In this document: piece by piece, positions 52,230 through 61,155 of the stretch | Numbering within the stretch: position 1 is the first letter of the stretch | How the letters are laid out: every line of letters begins with the position of its first letter | Assembly: GCA_001897375.1 (NCBI GenBank) | Contig: MKSU01000028.1 | Coordinates: 1 to 64,000 of the forward strand | Origin: Sphingomonas sp. 67-36 | Lineage (GTDB): Bacteria > Pseudomonadota > Alphaproteobacteria > Sphingomonadales > Sphingomonadaceae | DNA length: 64,000 nt | Direction of reading: 5' to 3' | The notes under the pieces: model-generated | Database searches by the model: none | Told to the model about the DNA's origin: nothing | The model's input: the letters and a program-made list of their open reading frames with translations, nothing else | Program-made: the position numbers and the translations under genes

Positions 52230-53456
52230 GTGACGGTGGCGAGCAGGCTGTTTCTCCGCGCGGTGCCGCTTGCCGGGGCGGCGGCCGTCGCCGCCTCGGC
52301 GCCCGCCGCGCTTGCGCAGACGGCGGGGGTCCTGCCGCCGGGAATCGTCGTCACCGCCTCGATCGACGTGTCGCACGACAGCAACGTCCGGCGGTTCGGC
52401 GGCTCGCCCTATCTCACCGGCAGCGCGGCGGACGAGCGCGCAACCCCGTCGATCGGGGTGACGATCAACAAGTCGCTGGGGCGCAATTCGCTGACGCTGG
52501 ACGCCACCGCCGGCTATGATTTCTATCGCCGCAACACCCAGCTCAACCGCGAGCGGCTGGGCTTCGGCGCCGATCTCGGGCTGGTCGGCGGCCCGTGCGT
52601 CGTCCACCTGCGCCCGACCTTCAGCCGGCAGCAGTCCGACCTGTCGGAATATATCCCGATCGAGAACGGCGGCCGGGCGTCGCTCAACAACACCCAGCAA
52701 ACCCAGTCCTATGCCGGCGAGGTCCAGTGCGGCGACCGCTACGGGCTGCGGCCGCTGATTCTGGGCACGCACGCCGTCGGCACCAACAGCCTGCCGCAGC
52801 GGCAGATATCCGATTATCGCACGAACACCTATGGCGCGGGCGTCGCCTACGGCGATCCGATCTATGGCGAGTTCGCGCTCCGCGCGACGCGCAGCGACAC
52901 CGATTACCCCCACCGGCCGGCGAGCTTCGGCAACGGCACCTTCTCGATGCGCAACATCTCGCTCGATTTCGATCGCTCGATCGGCGCGCGCCTCTCCGGC
53001 TCGGTCGGGGTCAGCTATATCATGGTGCGGCCGAGCGACCCCGTCGTGCGCGATTCGAACAATTTCGGCTGGCATGTCGACCTCACGGCCACGCCGACCC
53101 CCGATCTCCAGGTGGCGATCGGCACGTCGCGCAACGTCACCCCGTCGCTGGGCAACGATTCGGTCTATCAGATCAACCGCAGCTACCGGCTCAACGGGTC
53201 CTATGCGTTCAACAGCCGCTTCCAGTTCAGCCTTGCCGGCTCGATCTCGCGGACGCGCTACGCCGGCTCGATCGGCTATTACGGACCGATCATGAGCGAC
53301 GCGACGCTGCACATGCTGACCGGCACGCTGACGCTCAAAGCGTCGAACCGGCTCAATTACTCGCTGTACGGCGGTTATCAGGATCGTAACACGAATCGGT
53401 CCATCTATAACTACCACAGCTATTTCGTCGGGCTTCGCGCCGCCCTTATTCTCTGA
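52230..53456 (+). CDS. outer-membrane beta-barrel protein of the exopolysaccharide locus
   Basis: The 408-residue protein has a signal peptide (LFLRAVPLAGAAAVAASAPA, cleaved near ALAQ). Many amphipathic strands follow, with the opening VTASIDVSHDSNVRRFGG seen in exopolysaccharide-linked barrels, and the end is aromatic (YNYHSYFVGLRAALIL). It likely forms an outer-membrane barrel that aids export or anchoring. The GTG start follows GGAG and is coupled to the epsD stop. Confidence 0.8.
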   Translation: MTVASRLFLRAVPLAGAAAVAASAPAALAQTAGVLPPGIVVTASIDVSHDSNVRRFGGSPYLTGSAADERATPSIGVTINKSLGRNSLTLDATAGYDFYRRNTQLNRERLGFGADLGLVGGPCVVHLRPTFSRQQSDLSEYIPIENGGRASLNNTQQTQSYAGEVQCGDRYGLRPLILGTHAVGTNSLPQRQISDYRTNTYGAGVAYGDPIYGEFALRATRSDTDYPHRPASFGNGTFSMRNISLDFDRSIGARLSGSVGVSYIMVRPSDPVVRDSNNFGWHVDLTATPTPDLQVAIGTSRNVTPSLGNDSVYQINRSYRLNGSYAFNSRFQFSLAGSISRTRYAGSIGYYGPIMSDATLHMLTGTLTLKASNRLNYSLYGGYQDRNTNRSIYNYHSYFVGLRAALIL

Positions 53457-53464
53457 TCCGGATC

Positions 53465-54340
53465 ATGGTGATCATGTTGCAGACCCACCGAATCCTCCGC
53501 CACTTCCTCGCCGCGATGCTGGCCGTGCTCGCATTCGGCCCCGCCGCGGCGCTCGCGCAGCAGGCCGCGCCGGCGGTCGTCTCGCAGGCTACGCCCGCGC
53601 CGGTCGCGACCGACAAGGCCCCCGCGACCAACCCGCTGGCCGACGGCTATGTGCTCGGCGTCGGCGACGTGATCGAGGTGTCGGTGCTCGGCCGCGAGGA
53701 ATTCCGGCCGCGCGTGCAGGTGCAGGTCGATGGCACGGTGCAATTGCCGTACATCAAGTCGATCCCGGCCGAGGGCAAGACCGTGCTTCAATTGCGCGAG
53801 GACGTGCGCCGCCGGTTGCAGCAGGGCGGGTTTTACACCGATCCGGTGGTCAGCGTGATGGTGGTCAGCTACACCGCGCGCTACGTCACGGTGCTCGGCG
53901 AAGTGGGCCAGCCAGGACTGGTGCCGGTCGACCGCGCCTATCGCCTGTCGGAAATCCTCGCCCGCGTCGGCGGCTTGCGTCCCACCGGCTCGGAGGAGGT
54001 GCAGGTGCGCCGCGCCAACGGTCAGGAACTGAAGTTCCAGATGACCGACATCGCCAGCGGCGGGCAGGACAAGGACATCTTCGTCGAGCCGGGCGACAAG
54101 ATCTATGTCGCCGCCGCGCCGACCTATTACATCTACGGCCAGATCGCCCAGCCCGGCTCCTACCGCATCGAACGCGGCATGACGCTGCGCCAGGCGCTGG
54201 CGCGCAGCGGCGGCCTTACCGAGCGCGGATCGGACAAGAAGATCAAGCTGTTCCGCGACGGCAAGGAAGTCGGTCGCATGAACCTTTCGGACCTCGTCAA
54301 GAGCGGGGATACGATCGTCATCGGCGAGCGTTTCTTCTGA
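53465..54340 (+). CDS. Wza-type polysaccharide export protein
   Basis: The 291-residue protein has a signal peptide (LAAMLAVLAFGPAAALAQ), a Poly_export domain (YVLGVGDVIEVSVLGREEFR, VQVDGTVQLPYIKSIPAEGK) and two SLBB-like domains (YVTVLGEVGQPGLVPVDRAY and YYIYGQIAQPGSYRIERGMT). No lipobox is visible. It would form the periplasmic/outer-membrane duct for the polymer. The start could be 53474. It is followed by the chain-length regulator. Confidence 0.92.
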   Translation: MVIMLQTHRILRHFLAAMLAVLAFGPAAALAQQAAPAVVSQATPAPVATDKAPATNPLADGYVLGVGDVIEVSVLGREEFRPRVQVQVDGTVQLPYIKSIPAEGKTVLQLREDVRRRLQQGGFYTDPVVSVMVVSYTARYVTVLGEVGQPGLVPVDRAYRLSEILARVGGLRPTGSEEVQVRRANGQELKFQMTDIASGGQDKDIFVEPGDKIYVAAAPTYYIYGQIAQPGSYRIERGMTLRQALARSGGLTERGSDKKIKLFRDGKEVGRMNLSDLVKSGDTIVIGERFF

Positions 54341-54365
54341 TCGCGCGCCCGGAGAGCATCACGCA

Positions 54366-55697
54366 ATGAGCTTCGTCCAGTTCTTCCGCATCCTGTGGGC
54401 GCGCCGGTGGATCACCGTGCTGACGACGCTCACCTGTTTCCTCGGCGCGATGGCGGTGGCGAGCCTGCTGCCGCCGCGCTACGAAGGGCGCTCGCGCCTG
54501 ATGCTCGACATCGTCAAGCCGGACCCGGTTTCCGGCGAGATGATCGGTTCCGGCTTCGCCAGGGCCTATGTCCAGACGCAGACCGAGCTGATCAAGGATT
54601 ATCGCATCGCCGGCAAGGTGGTGGACGATCTCGGATGGACCGCATCGCCGGAGATGGCGGCAGCCTATGCGCGCCGCTCCAGCGACGACAAGCGCGACTT
54701 CCGCCGCTGGCTGGCGCAGCGCATCTCGGACAACACCAGCGCGCAGCTCATCGACTTCTCCAATATCATGGAGATTCAATATACCGGCGACAATCCCGGG
54801 GACGCCGCCCGCGTCGCCGACGCGATTCGCGCCGCCTATGTCAACGAGACGTTGACGCTGCGGCGCGAGGATGCGCTGAAGAACGCAGACTGGTTCCGCA
54901 AGCAGGCCGACCGCGTCCGCGCCGACCTCACCGTCACCGAGAAGAAGAAGAGCGATTTCGAAAAGGCCAACGGCATCCTGTTGCAGGACAACAACATGGA
55001 TACCGACACCGCCAAGCTGAACGCGCTGGCGGCGGCGCAGCCGGTCGCCACGGTCGGCGGCGGAGCGATGGTCCAGCCCGGCATCTCCCCCGCGCAGGCC
55101 CAGCTCGAGCAGATAGACGCCTCCATCGCCAGCTCGGAGAAGGTGCTCGGCCCGAACAACCCCGATCTCATCGCGCTCAAGCGGCAGCGCGACGCCATCG
55201 CGCAGGTCGCGCGCTCATCGCAGCCGAAGATAACCGGCGGCGGCGCGGTCGGCCCCTCGCTCAACACGCTCTATTCCGAACAGCAGCGCAAGGTGCTGGC
55301 GCAGCGCGGCAAGGTCGCCGAGGCGCAGCAGCTCGCCGCCGACGTCGGCGTGCTGCGCGATCAATATGTGAAGACGGTGCAGAAGGCCGCCGACGAGCAG
55401 CAGAAGAGCGAATCGACCATCACCGGGCTGACGCTGCTCGGCAATGCGACCGAGCCGACCTCGCCCTCCTTCCCGCGCTGGACGCTGGTGATCGTCGGAT
55501 CGTTGGGGCTCGGCTTCGGGTTGGGCATCATGCTCTCGCTGCTGGTCGAGCTGCTGGCGCGCCGGGTGCGCGGGCCGGAGGACCTGCGCATCGCCGACGT
55601 GCCGGTGATCGGCGTGATGGCCAAGCCGCAGGAAACCCGCCGCCGGCTGTTCCGCTGGTCGCCGGGCAATCGCACGCAAGCGGTGAGTGGGGCGTGA
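54366..55697 (+). CDS. Wzz/GumC-type chain-length determinant (SpsC-like)
   Basis: The 443-residue protein has two flanking transmembrane helices (near residues 16-34 and 375-397) and a long periplasmic coiled region (FRKQADRVRADLTVTEKKKS). Typical motifs are LPPRYEGRSRLMLDIVKPD and SPSFPRWTLVIVGSLGLGFG. It controls polymer length and contacts the Wza-like duct and the ATPase. A GGAGAG site precedes the ATG. Its stop overlaps the next gene region. Confidence 0.92.
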   Translation: MSFVQFFRILWARRWITVLTTLTCFLGAMAVASLLPPRYEGRSRLMLDIVKPDPVSGEMIGSGFARAYVQTQTELIKDYRIAGKVVDDLGWTASPEMAAAYARRSSDDKRDFRRWLAQRISDNTSAQLIDFSNIMEIQYTGDNPGDAARVADAIRAAYVNETLTLRREDALKNADWFRKQADRVRADLTVTEKKKSDFEKANGILLQDNNMDTDTAKLNALAAAQPVATVGGGAMVQPGISPAQAQLEQIDASIASSEKVLGPNNPDLIALKRQRDAIAQVARSSQPKITGGGAVGPSLNTLYSEQQRKVLAQRGKVAEAQQLAADVGVLRDQYVKTVQKAADEQQKSESTITGLTLLGNATEPTSPSFPRWTLVIVGSLGLGFGLGIMLSLLVELLARRVRGPEDLRIADVPVIGVMAKPQETRRRLFRWSPGNRTQAVSGA

Positions 55698-55699
55698 CC

Positions 55700-56416
55700 A
55701 TGACAGCCATGAACATCATCGCCCCAACCGGCGACCCCGGCGACGCCGTGGCGCTGGAGGATTTCCCGCCGCGCGGCGATTTCGATTTCTCGCGCTCGCT
55801 GTTCGTCCTGTCCGACCCGACCGGCGTGCAGGCGGAATCGATCCGCGTGCTGCGCGCGCATATCGTCGCCAAGCATCTGCGCGAGGGCCGGCGCTCGCTG
55901 GCGATGGCCACGCCCTCCGAAGGCTCGGGATGCAGCTTCGTCACCGCCAATCTCGCGGTCGCGCTGGCGCAGACCGGCGTCAACGTGCTGTTGATCGACG
56001 GCAACATGCGCAAGCCCGGCCTGCACGAGCTCATCGCGCCGACCGCGGGCGTGTTCGGCCTGTCCGACTGCCTAGGCGAGGCGAACGTGCCGTTCGCCGA
56101 CGCGGTGCAGGAGGACGTGCTGCCGCATCTGTCGCTGCTCTATGCCGGCGACGCGCGCGAGGACGCCTCCGAATTGCTCAGCGGCGCGGAGTTCAAGTCG
56201 CTGATCGAGCATTGCATCCGCGACTACGATCTGGTGCTGATCGATACGCCGCCGGCCAATGCCTATGCCGATGTGCGCCGCGTCGCCTCGATCACGCGCT
56301 ATGCGATGCTCGTGGTGTGCCGCAACAAGAGCTATGTCCGCGACGTCCGCACGCTGGTCGAGGAGCTGACCAGCGACAAGTCGCAAGTGATCGGCACCTA
56401 TCTGAATGGACGCTGA
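55700..56416 (+). CDS. BY-kinase-like ATPase of the polysaccharide co-polymerase, altered P-loop
   Basis: The 238-residue protein has the Wzc/CpsD fold: Walker A' VLLIDGNMRKPG and Walker B VLIDTPP. The P-loop reads SEGSGCS (73-79), with Cys where the catalytic Lys is expected. The C-terminus lacks the usual Tyr cluster (ends QVIGTYLNGR). A similar change occurs in the EpsG-type family as I recall, so the protein may bind rather than hydrolyse ATP. It pairs with the chain-length protein upstream. A GTG at 55694 is an alternative start. Confidence 0.88.
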   Translation: MTAMNIIAPTGDPGDAVALEDFPPRGDFDFSRSLFVLSDPTGVQAESIRVLRAHIVAKHLREGRRSLAMATPSEGSGCSFVTANLAVALAQTGVNVLLIDGNMRKPGLHELIAPTAGVFGLSDCLGEANVPFADAVQEDVLPHLSLLYAGDAREDASELLSGAEFKSLIEHCIRDYDLVLIDTPPANAYADVRRVASITRYAMLVVCRNKSYVRDVRTLVEELTSDKSQVIGTYLNGR

Positions 56417-57302
56417 GGCCGGAGTCCTGTCCTCGCCGGGACAGCCCCGGTCCGCCCTGCGCGGCGTGGTGCGCGATCACTGGCCGCTGCTGGTCGGGCT
56501 GCTATTGCTCGCCGTGCCGACGATCGTCAGCCTCGGCCACCAGACCTGGTCGACCGAGGCCGGCGCGCATGGCCCGATCGTACTGGCGACCGGCCTGTGG
56601 CTGCTCAGCCACAACCGTATCGACCTGACGGCCGGGCGCCGCCAGCATGGTCTGGCGTTGCTCGCGCCGCTGATCCTCGCGCTGCCACTCTATGCTTTCG
56701 GGCGCGCCTATGACTTCATCAGCCTCGAGGTCGGCGCGCTGTATCTCGTCTTCCTCGTCGCGCTGGCGCAGATGGCGGGCGTCGCGGAATTGCGGCGCAA
56801 CCTGTTCCCGCTGTTCTACCTCGCCTTCGTCATCCCGCCGCCGGGCTGGGTGATAACCTATATCACCGCGCCGTTGCAGACCTTCGTCTCCTATGTCGCG
56901 GTATCGGCGCTGCAGCCGCTCGGCTATCCGATCGCGCGCTCCGGCGTGTCGCTGACGATCGCGCAATATCAGCTGCTGGTCGAGGATGCCTGCGCGGGCA
57001 TGAACTCGATCACCGGGCTGGTCGCGATCAGCCTGTTCTACATCTACATGATCCATCGCGCGTCGTGGCGCTATGCGCTGCTGCTGGTGGCGCTGATCAT
57101 CCCGGTCGCGGTGTTCGTGAACATCCTGCGGGTGATCGCGCTGATCCTGCTCACTTATTATTACGGCGACGCGGTGGCGCAGGGCTTCATGCACGTCACG
57201 ACCGGGCTGGTGCTGTTCGTCTTCGCGATCGGCGCGATCTTCGTGATCGACCGCGCGTTGCAGAAGCTGTTCGGCGCGGGGCGTACGGAGCAGGCGGCAT
57301 GA
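56406..57302 (+). CDS. xrtV: exosortase (EpsH-type, probably class V)
   Basis: The 298-residue protein has about eight membrane helices and the exosortase catalytic residues: Cys196 in VEDACAGMNSI, Arg242 in NILRV and His263 in MHVTTG. Exosortases cleave PEP-CTERM tails and pass the protein to a further acceptor at the membrane. The class V label comes from the sphingomonad context and the accessory gene at 48461. It overlaps the kinase gene end by 11 bases and its stop overlaps epsI. Confidence 0.9.
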   Translation: MDAEAGVLSSPGQPRSALRGVVRDHWPLLVGLLLLAVPTIVSLGHQTWSTEAGAHGPIVLATGLWLLSHNRIDLTAGRRQHGLALLAPLILALPLYAFGRAYDFISLEVGALYLVFLVALAQMAGVAELRRNLFPLFYLAFVIPPPGWVITYITAPLQTFVSYVAVSALQPLGYPIARSGVSLTIAQYQLLVEDACAGMNSITGLVAISLFYIYMIHRASWRYALLLVALIIPVAVFVNILRVIALILLTYYYGDAVAQGFMHVTTGLVLFVFAIGAIFVIDRALQKLFGAGRTEQAA

Positions 57303-58006
57303 TCGCGCGGCGCGAGTTCCTGTTTGCCGGCGGATGCGCCGCCGCGCTCGGCACCGCCGAATGGCTGCGCCCGCGCGAGATGCGGCTGCTGTTGCCCGCA
57401 AACGAGAAGATCACCAACATCGTCCCGCTGCACTTCGGCTCATGGCAGGCCGGTGGCGGCGGGGACATCGTGCTGCCCGACGTCAAGGACAGCCTCGCCT
57501 CGATGCTCTACAGCGATCGGGTGGCGCGCTCGTACCGCGAGACGGCCGGCGATACGGTCCATGACGTGATGCTGCTGATCGCCTACGGCCGCTCGCAGAG
57601 CGACACGCTCCAGCTCCACCGCCCGGAAACCTGCTATCCCGCCACCGGCTTCGCCGTCACCTTCCATCAGCTGACCGAGCTGCCGATCGCGGACGGCGTG
57701 TCGCTGCCGGCGGTGATGCTCACCGCCGAGGCGGGCGACCGCGTGGAGGATATCATCTATTGGACGCGGCTCGGCGAGAAGATGCCGCGGACGCTGACCG
57801 AACAGCGCGTGCAACGGTTCGAGACGGCGCTCCACGGCTATATCGCGGACGGCGTGCTGGTGCGCGCCTCGATGATCCGCCACCCCGACGATGCGCCGGT
57901 GTTCCCCGTGCTCGGGGAGTTCATGCGCGCGATGGTGTTGGGGATGAAGCCGGCGAACCGCCCCGCGATGATCGGCGACACCTTCGCGCGGCGGCTCCCC
58001 GCCTGA
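57299..58006 (+). CDS. epsI: EpsI-type exosortase-associated protein
   Basis: The 235-residue protein has an N-terminal anchor (EFLFAGGCAAALGTAEW) and the EpsI domain (PLHFGSWQAGGGG, DVMLLIAYGRSQSDTLQLHR, PETCYPATGF with conserved Cys, and EDIIYWTRLGE). EpsI proteins accompany or are fused to exosortases and are thought to help sorting. The start overlaps the exosortase stop (ATGA), and it is the last gene of the rightward operon. Confidence 0.92.
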   Translation: MIARREFLFAGGCAAALGTAEWLRPREMRLLLPANEKITNIVPLHFGSWQAGGGGDIVLPDVKDSLASMLYSDRVARSYRETAGDTVHDVMLLIAYGRSQSDTLQLHRPETCYPATGFAVTFHQLTELPIADGVSLPAVMLTAEAGDRVEDIIYWTRLGEKMPRTLTEQRVQRFETALHGYIADGVLVRASMIRHPDDAPVFPVLGEFMRAMVLGMKPANRPAMIGDTFARRLPA

Positions 58007-59260
58007 TCACCCCGCCCATCGCGCCCTGAGCTTCTCGGCCATCTCGCCGAGGAACGGGTACGGCTCGCCCGAAAGATACGACGCGCGGTGCGATCGCCCG
58101 CGCGTGCCGATCGCCGGATCGCGTTCGAACGCCGCGCATTGCGTCGACAGCGCCGCCGCGATGCTCGCCGGGCGGATATCGTCGAGCGCGGTGAGATTGT
58201 CGTGCGCCGCCGCCATCGACTTGAAGGCATAATCGTTCGTCACGGTGAGCAGCCCGAAATGCGCCATCTCCAGCGGCGGATAGCTGGGGTGCGGCGACGC
58301 CATCAACGACAGGCCGACCGCACTTTCGCGCAGCATCGCGGCATAGTCCTGGAGCGAGAGCTTGCCGACCGCGCGCAGCTCCACGCCATTGCCCAGCGCG
58401 ACCGGCTTGTGCGCGGCGCCGGCCGAGACCAGCTCCCATTCCGCCGCGCCGGGATAGCTCTCCGCCCAGCGCCGCAACCCCGCGACCACCGCCGGGAAAC
58501 AGTTGCGCGCCACGCCAGGCCGGCCATAGACCAGCATCCGCCTGCGCCGCCGCTCGCTCCCGTCGGGCAGCAAGGGGCGCAGCGAGCCGGACAGGGTCGG
58601 CTCGATGACGAAGGTCTCGGCCGACGAGATGCCCATCGCGGCGACATAGCGCGCCAGTTCACCGCTGTTGTAGATCGCCCACCAGTCGCCGAACCCGTTC
58701 ATCCCGCGCCACGCCACCAGATGCGTCGAGGAATAGGGGTAGAAGGCCGGCTCGAAATCCTGGCAGATGTAGAGATAGGGCAGCGCCCGCCCCCCGGCGA
58801 CCGCCGCCTGCGCCGCGACGAGCGATTGCAGGTTGAGCACCGTCCACCAATTGTAGCCGACGAACACGTCGCGCGCGCGAACCGGCACCTCGGGCACGTC
58901 GGCGACGCGCCACATCACCTCCACGGCGGCAGGATCCAGCCCGACCCGTCGACATGCGCCGTCCACCACGGAGCGATCCGCGATCGCGCCGTGATCGTCC
59001 ACCATTACGCGCGCACCGGCGTCGGTAGCCTGCGCCAGCCGCAGGAACAGCTCGATCCCGGTCGTGACGCCGCCGAACGCCACCGCCGGGTCGATCGTCG
59101 GTATCACCAGATTGAGCCGTGGCCGGGGATCGGGATCGGCGGTCACAGCGTAATCGTGCAGCGTGCGATTCTCCTGCGGCGGCCCTTCCAGCGCGCCGCG
59201 CGCGGCGATCACCGCCGCGCGCAGCCGCCGGGGCATCAATCGCTTCAACCGTTCCCGCAT
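58007..59260 (-). CDS. WsaF-like GT4 glycosyltransferase
   Basis: The protein of about 417 residues has RPRLNLVIPTIDPAVAFGGV, LPYLYICQDFEPAFYPYSS and late LMASPHPSYPPLEMAHFGLL, as in the WsaF rhamnosyltransferase group. This would extend the repeat unit, perhaps with rhamnose. The start is uncertain; 59260 is chosen for an AAAGAAG site, but upstream starts to 59335 exist. The first 60 or so residues are basic and unlike the rest. It converges on epsI, with adjacent stops. Confidence 0.75.
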   Translation of the reverse strand: MRERLKRLMPRRLRAAVIAARGALEGPPQENRTLHDYAVTADPDPRPRLNLVIPTIDPAVAFGGVTTGIELFLRLAQATDAGARVMVDDHGAIADRSVVDGACRRVGLDPAAVEVMWRVADVPEVPVRARDVFVGYNWWTVLNLQSLVAAQAAVAGGRALPYLYICQDFEPAFYPYSSTHLVAWRGMNGFGDWWAIYNSGELARYVAAMGISSAETFVIEPTLSGSLRPLLPDGSERRRRRMLVYGRPGVARNCFPAVVAGLRRWAESYPGAAEWELVSAGAAHKPVALGNGVELRAVGKLSLQDYAAMLRESAVGLSLMASPHPSYPPLEMAHFGLLTVTNDYAFKSMAAAHDNLTALDDIRPASIAAALSTQCAAFERDPAIGTRGRSHRASYLSGEPYPFLGEMAEKLRARWAG

Positions 59261-59395
59261 GGCTTCTTTCGTCGACCTCCACTCCAAACCGGCCGCGCGG
59301 CGCATCCGGGCCGCGGCAAGATCGCTCCTTGCCACGGCAGGCTATAAACACAGCTTAAGGTAAAGCTACTGTCCGGCGAACCGCATCGCTCGGCG

Positions 59396-59929
59396 TCAGG
59401 CCTGCGCGCCGATCCGCGCCCGCCCGGCCGGACGGCGGCGCAGCATTCCGGCGATGGCGAAGAAGCCGGCGATCATCAGCGCCCATGTCCCCGGCTCCGG
59501 CACGTCGGAAAGGAAGAACAGGTCGATCAGCGACTTGCCCTCGCGCTCGTCCCCCGGCGCGTTCGATACCGCCGCATCGTCGCGGACGCGGAAATCGAAC
59601 AGCCGGCTGATCGAGACATCGTCCTGCGAATTGATCGTCGCGGCCAGCGCCTGCGCGAACACGTCGTCCTGCACGCGACTCGACGGCGCCCGGGTGGTGA
59701 GCCCCGCATCCTTCGCGAACTGCCACGCCACCCCCCTCGCCTCCCGCACCAGGCCAGCCTGCGCGATCGGATCGGTCGCCGTCGCGCTGCCGTCGACCGG
59801 GGGACGGGCCGCTTCCGTTGGGGCGCTGAGCACGATGACTTCCGCCGCCGCGACGTTGGGCACCACGGACGCCAGGATCAATCCCGCGAGCGAGAATCCC
59901 GGATGGCTGGATACAGGCCGCTTGCTCAT
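59396..59929 (-). CDS. PEP-CTERM (PEPxxWA) protein beside the exosortase operon
   Basis: The 177-residue protein has a signal peptide (FSLAGLILASVVPNVAAA) and a charged, mostly polar middle. Its C-terminal signal is PEPGTWALMIAGFFAIAGML then RRR. It lies within two kilobases of the exosortase and EpsI genes, so it is a plausible dedicated substrate, perhaps a matrix protein. No catalytic motif is visible. The middle holds helical repeats rich in Asp and Ser. Confidence 0.88.
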   Translation of the reverse strand: MSKRPVSSHPGFSLAGLILASVVPNVAAAEVIVLSAPTEAARPPVDGSATATDPIAQAGLVREARGVAWQFAKDAGLTTRAPSSRVQDDVFAQALAATINSQDDVSISRLFDFRVRDDAAVSNAPGDEREGKSLIDLFFLSDVPEPGTWALMIAGFFAIAGMLRRRPAGRARIGAQA

Positions 59930-60084
59930 ACTCGTCCGATCGATTCAGGGCTAACCCTTTGGCCGGGCTTATGCAACCGCACCCGATCCGCGCATCTGTT
60001 CCGCGTTGGGTCATGCGCTCGATGGGTCAAGTTGCGCCCACGCCGCGCGCCGCTAGAACAATGCCATAGATCCACGAGGCTTAG

Positions 60085-61146
60085 ATGAGCGCCCCTTCCA
60101 TCCCGATCAGGAACAATCTGACGTTGGTCCGGCTGGTGCTCGCCTCGTCCGTCATCTGGACCCACGCCTTCTGGCGACTCACCGGCGACGATTTCAGGGA
60201 CGGCTTCACGCCGTTCATCGGCCACCCGATCTCCTCCTTCGCGGTGGACGGCTTCTTCTTCCTCAGCGGATTCCTGGTCTATGCCAGCCTGCTGCGGCGC
60301 GGCAGCCCGTGGGACTTTGCGCGGGCGCGACTGGGGCGGCTGTGGCCGGGGCTTGCGGTGGCGGTGCTGCTGATCGTGCTGGCCGGCGCGTTCATCACCA
60401 GCGCCGCGCCGGCCGAATACCTGCGCGGCGACACCGCGCGCTTCGTGCTCGGCAACCTTTCGCTGACGAAGGGGCAATATACGCTCACCGGCATCCTCCA
60501 CGACGGCGCGCCCGCCAACGTCAACGGATCGCTGTGGACGATCCCGTGGGAGGTGCGCTGCTATCTGGTGCTGTTCTTCGCCGCGCTGTTCGGCGTTGCC
60601 CGGCCCAAGGCGATCGTCCCGTTCCTGCTCGTCCCTTCGCTGATCTTCGCGCTCGCGCTGCACCTGCCGCCGGCGCAGGCGCTGCTGGAGCGCAGCGGCG
60701 GCCATGGGCTGGGCTATTACCTGCCGCTGATCGACCGGCTGTGGACGATGTTCGCGCTGGGCATGGCGGCGTTCCTCGTCTGGCCGTGGCTGCGTCTTTC
60801 ATGGGCGATCGGCGCGGGGCTGGTCGTCGCGCTCATGCTCAGCGCGCACTATTTCCCCATCCCGCATCTGGATAGCGTCGTCACCGGCTATCTCGTGCTG
60901 CTCGCGGGATTCCGCACCGGCACGCTCTCCGCCGACTGGCCCGATTACAGCTACGGCATGTATATCTACGCCTTCCCGGTGATGATGGCGCTGACCGCGC
61001 TGTTCGCCTTCCGCTCGCCGCCGCTGCTGGCATTGTGCAACGCGCTCGCGACGCTGCCGCTGGCCGCGCTGTCGTGGCATTTCATCGAGCATCCGGTGCT
61101 GGAGAAAGTGCGCAAGCGCAACAAGCGCGTGGCGGTGGCCGCCTAG
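60085..61146 (+). CDS. acyltransferase 3 family protein (OafA-like)
   Basis: The 353-residue membrane protein has about ten helices and the acyltransferase 3 motifs: RNNLTLVRLVLASSVIWTHA with the catalytic His, ISSFAVDGFFFLSGFLVYAS, NGSLWTIPWEVRCYLVLF. It probably O-acetylates sugars of the exopolysaccharide or moves an acyl group across the membrane. It is a single gene between a PEP-CTERM and a glycosyltransferase gene. Confidence 0.9.
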   Translation: MSAPSIPIRNNLTLVRLVLASSVIWTHAFWRLTGDDFRDGFTPFIGHPISSFAVDGFFFLSGFLVYASLLRRGSPWDFARARLGRLWPGLAVAVLLIVLAGAFITSAAPAEYLRGDTARFVLGNLSLTKGQYTLTGILHDGAPANVNGSLWTIPWEVRCYLVLFFAALFGVARPKAIVPFLLVPSLIFALALHLPPAQALLERSGGHGLGYYLPLIDRLWTMFALGMAAFLVWPWLRLSWAIGAGLVVALMLSAHYFPIPHLDSVVTGYLVLLAGFRTGTLSADWPDYSYGMYIYAFPVMMALTALFAFRSPPLLALCNALATLPLAALSWHFIEHPVLEKVRKRNKRVAVAA

Positions 61147-61155
61147 GAGCCCGCC

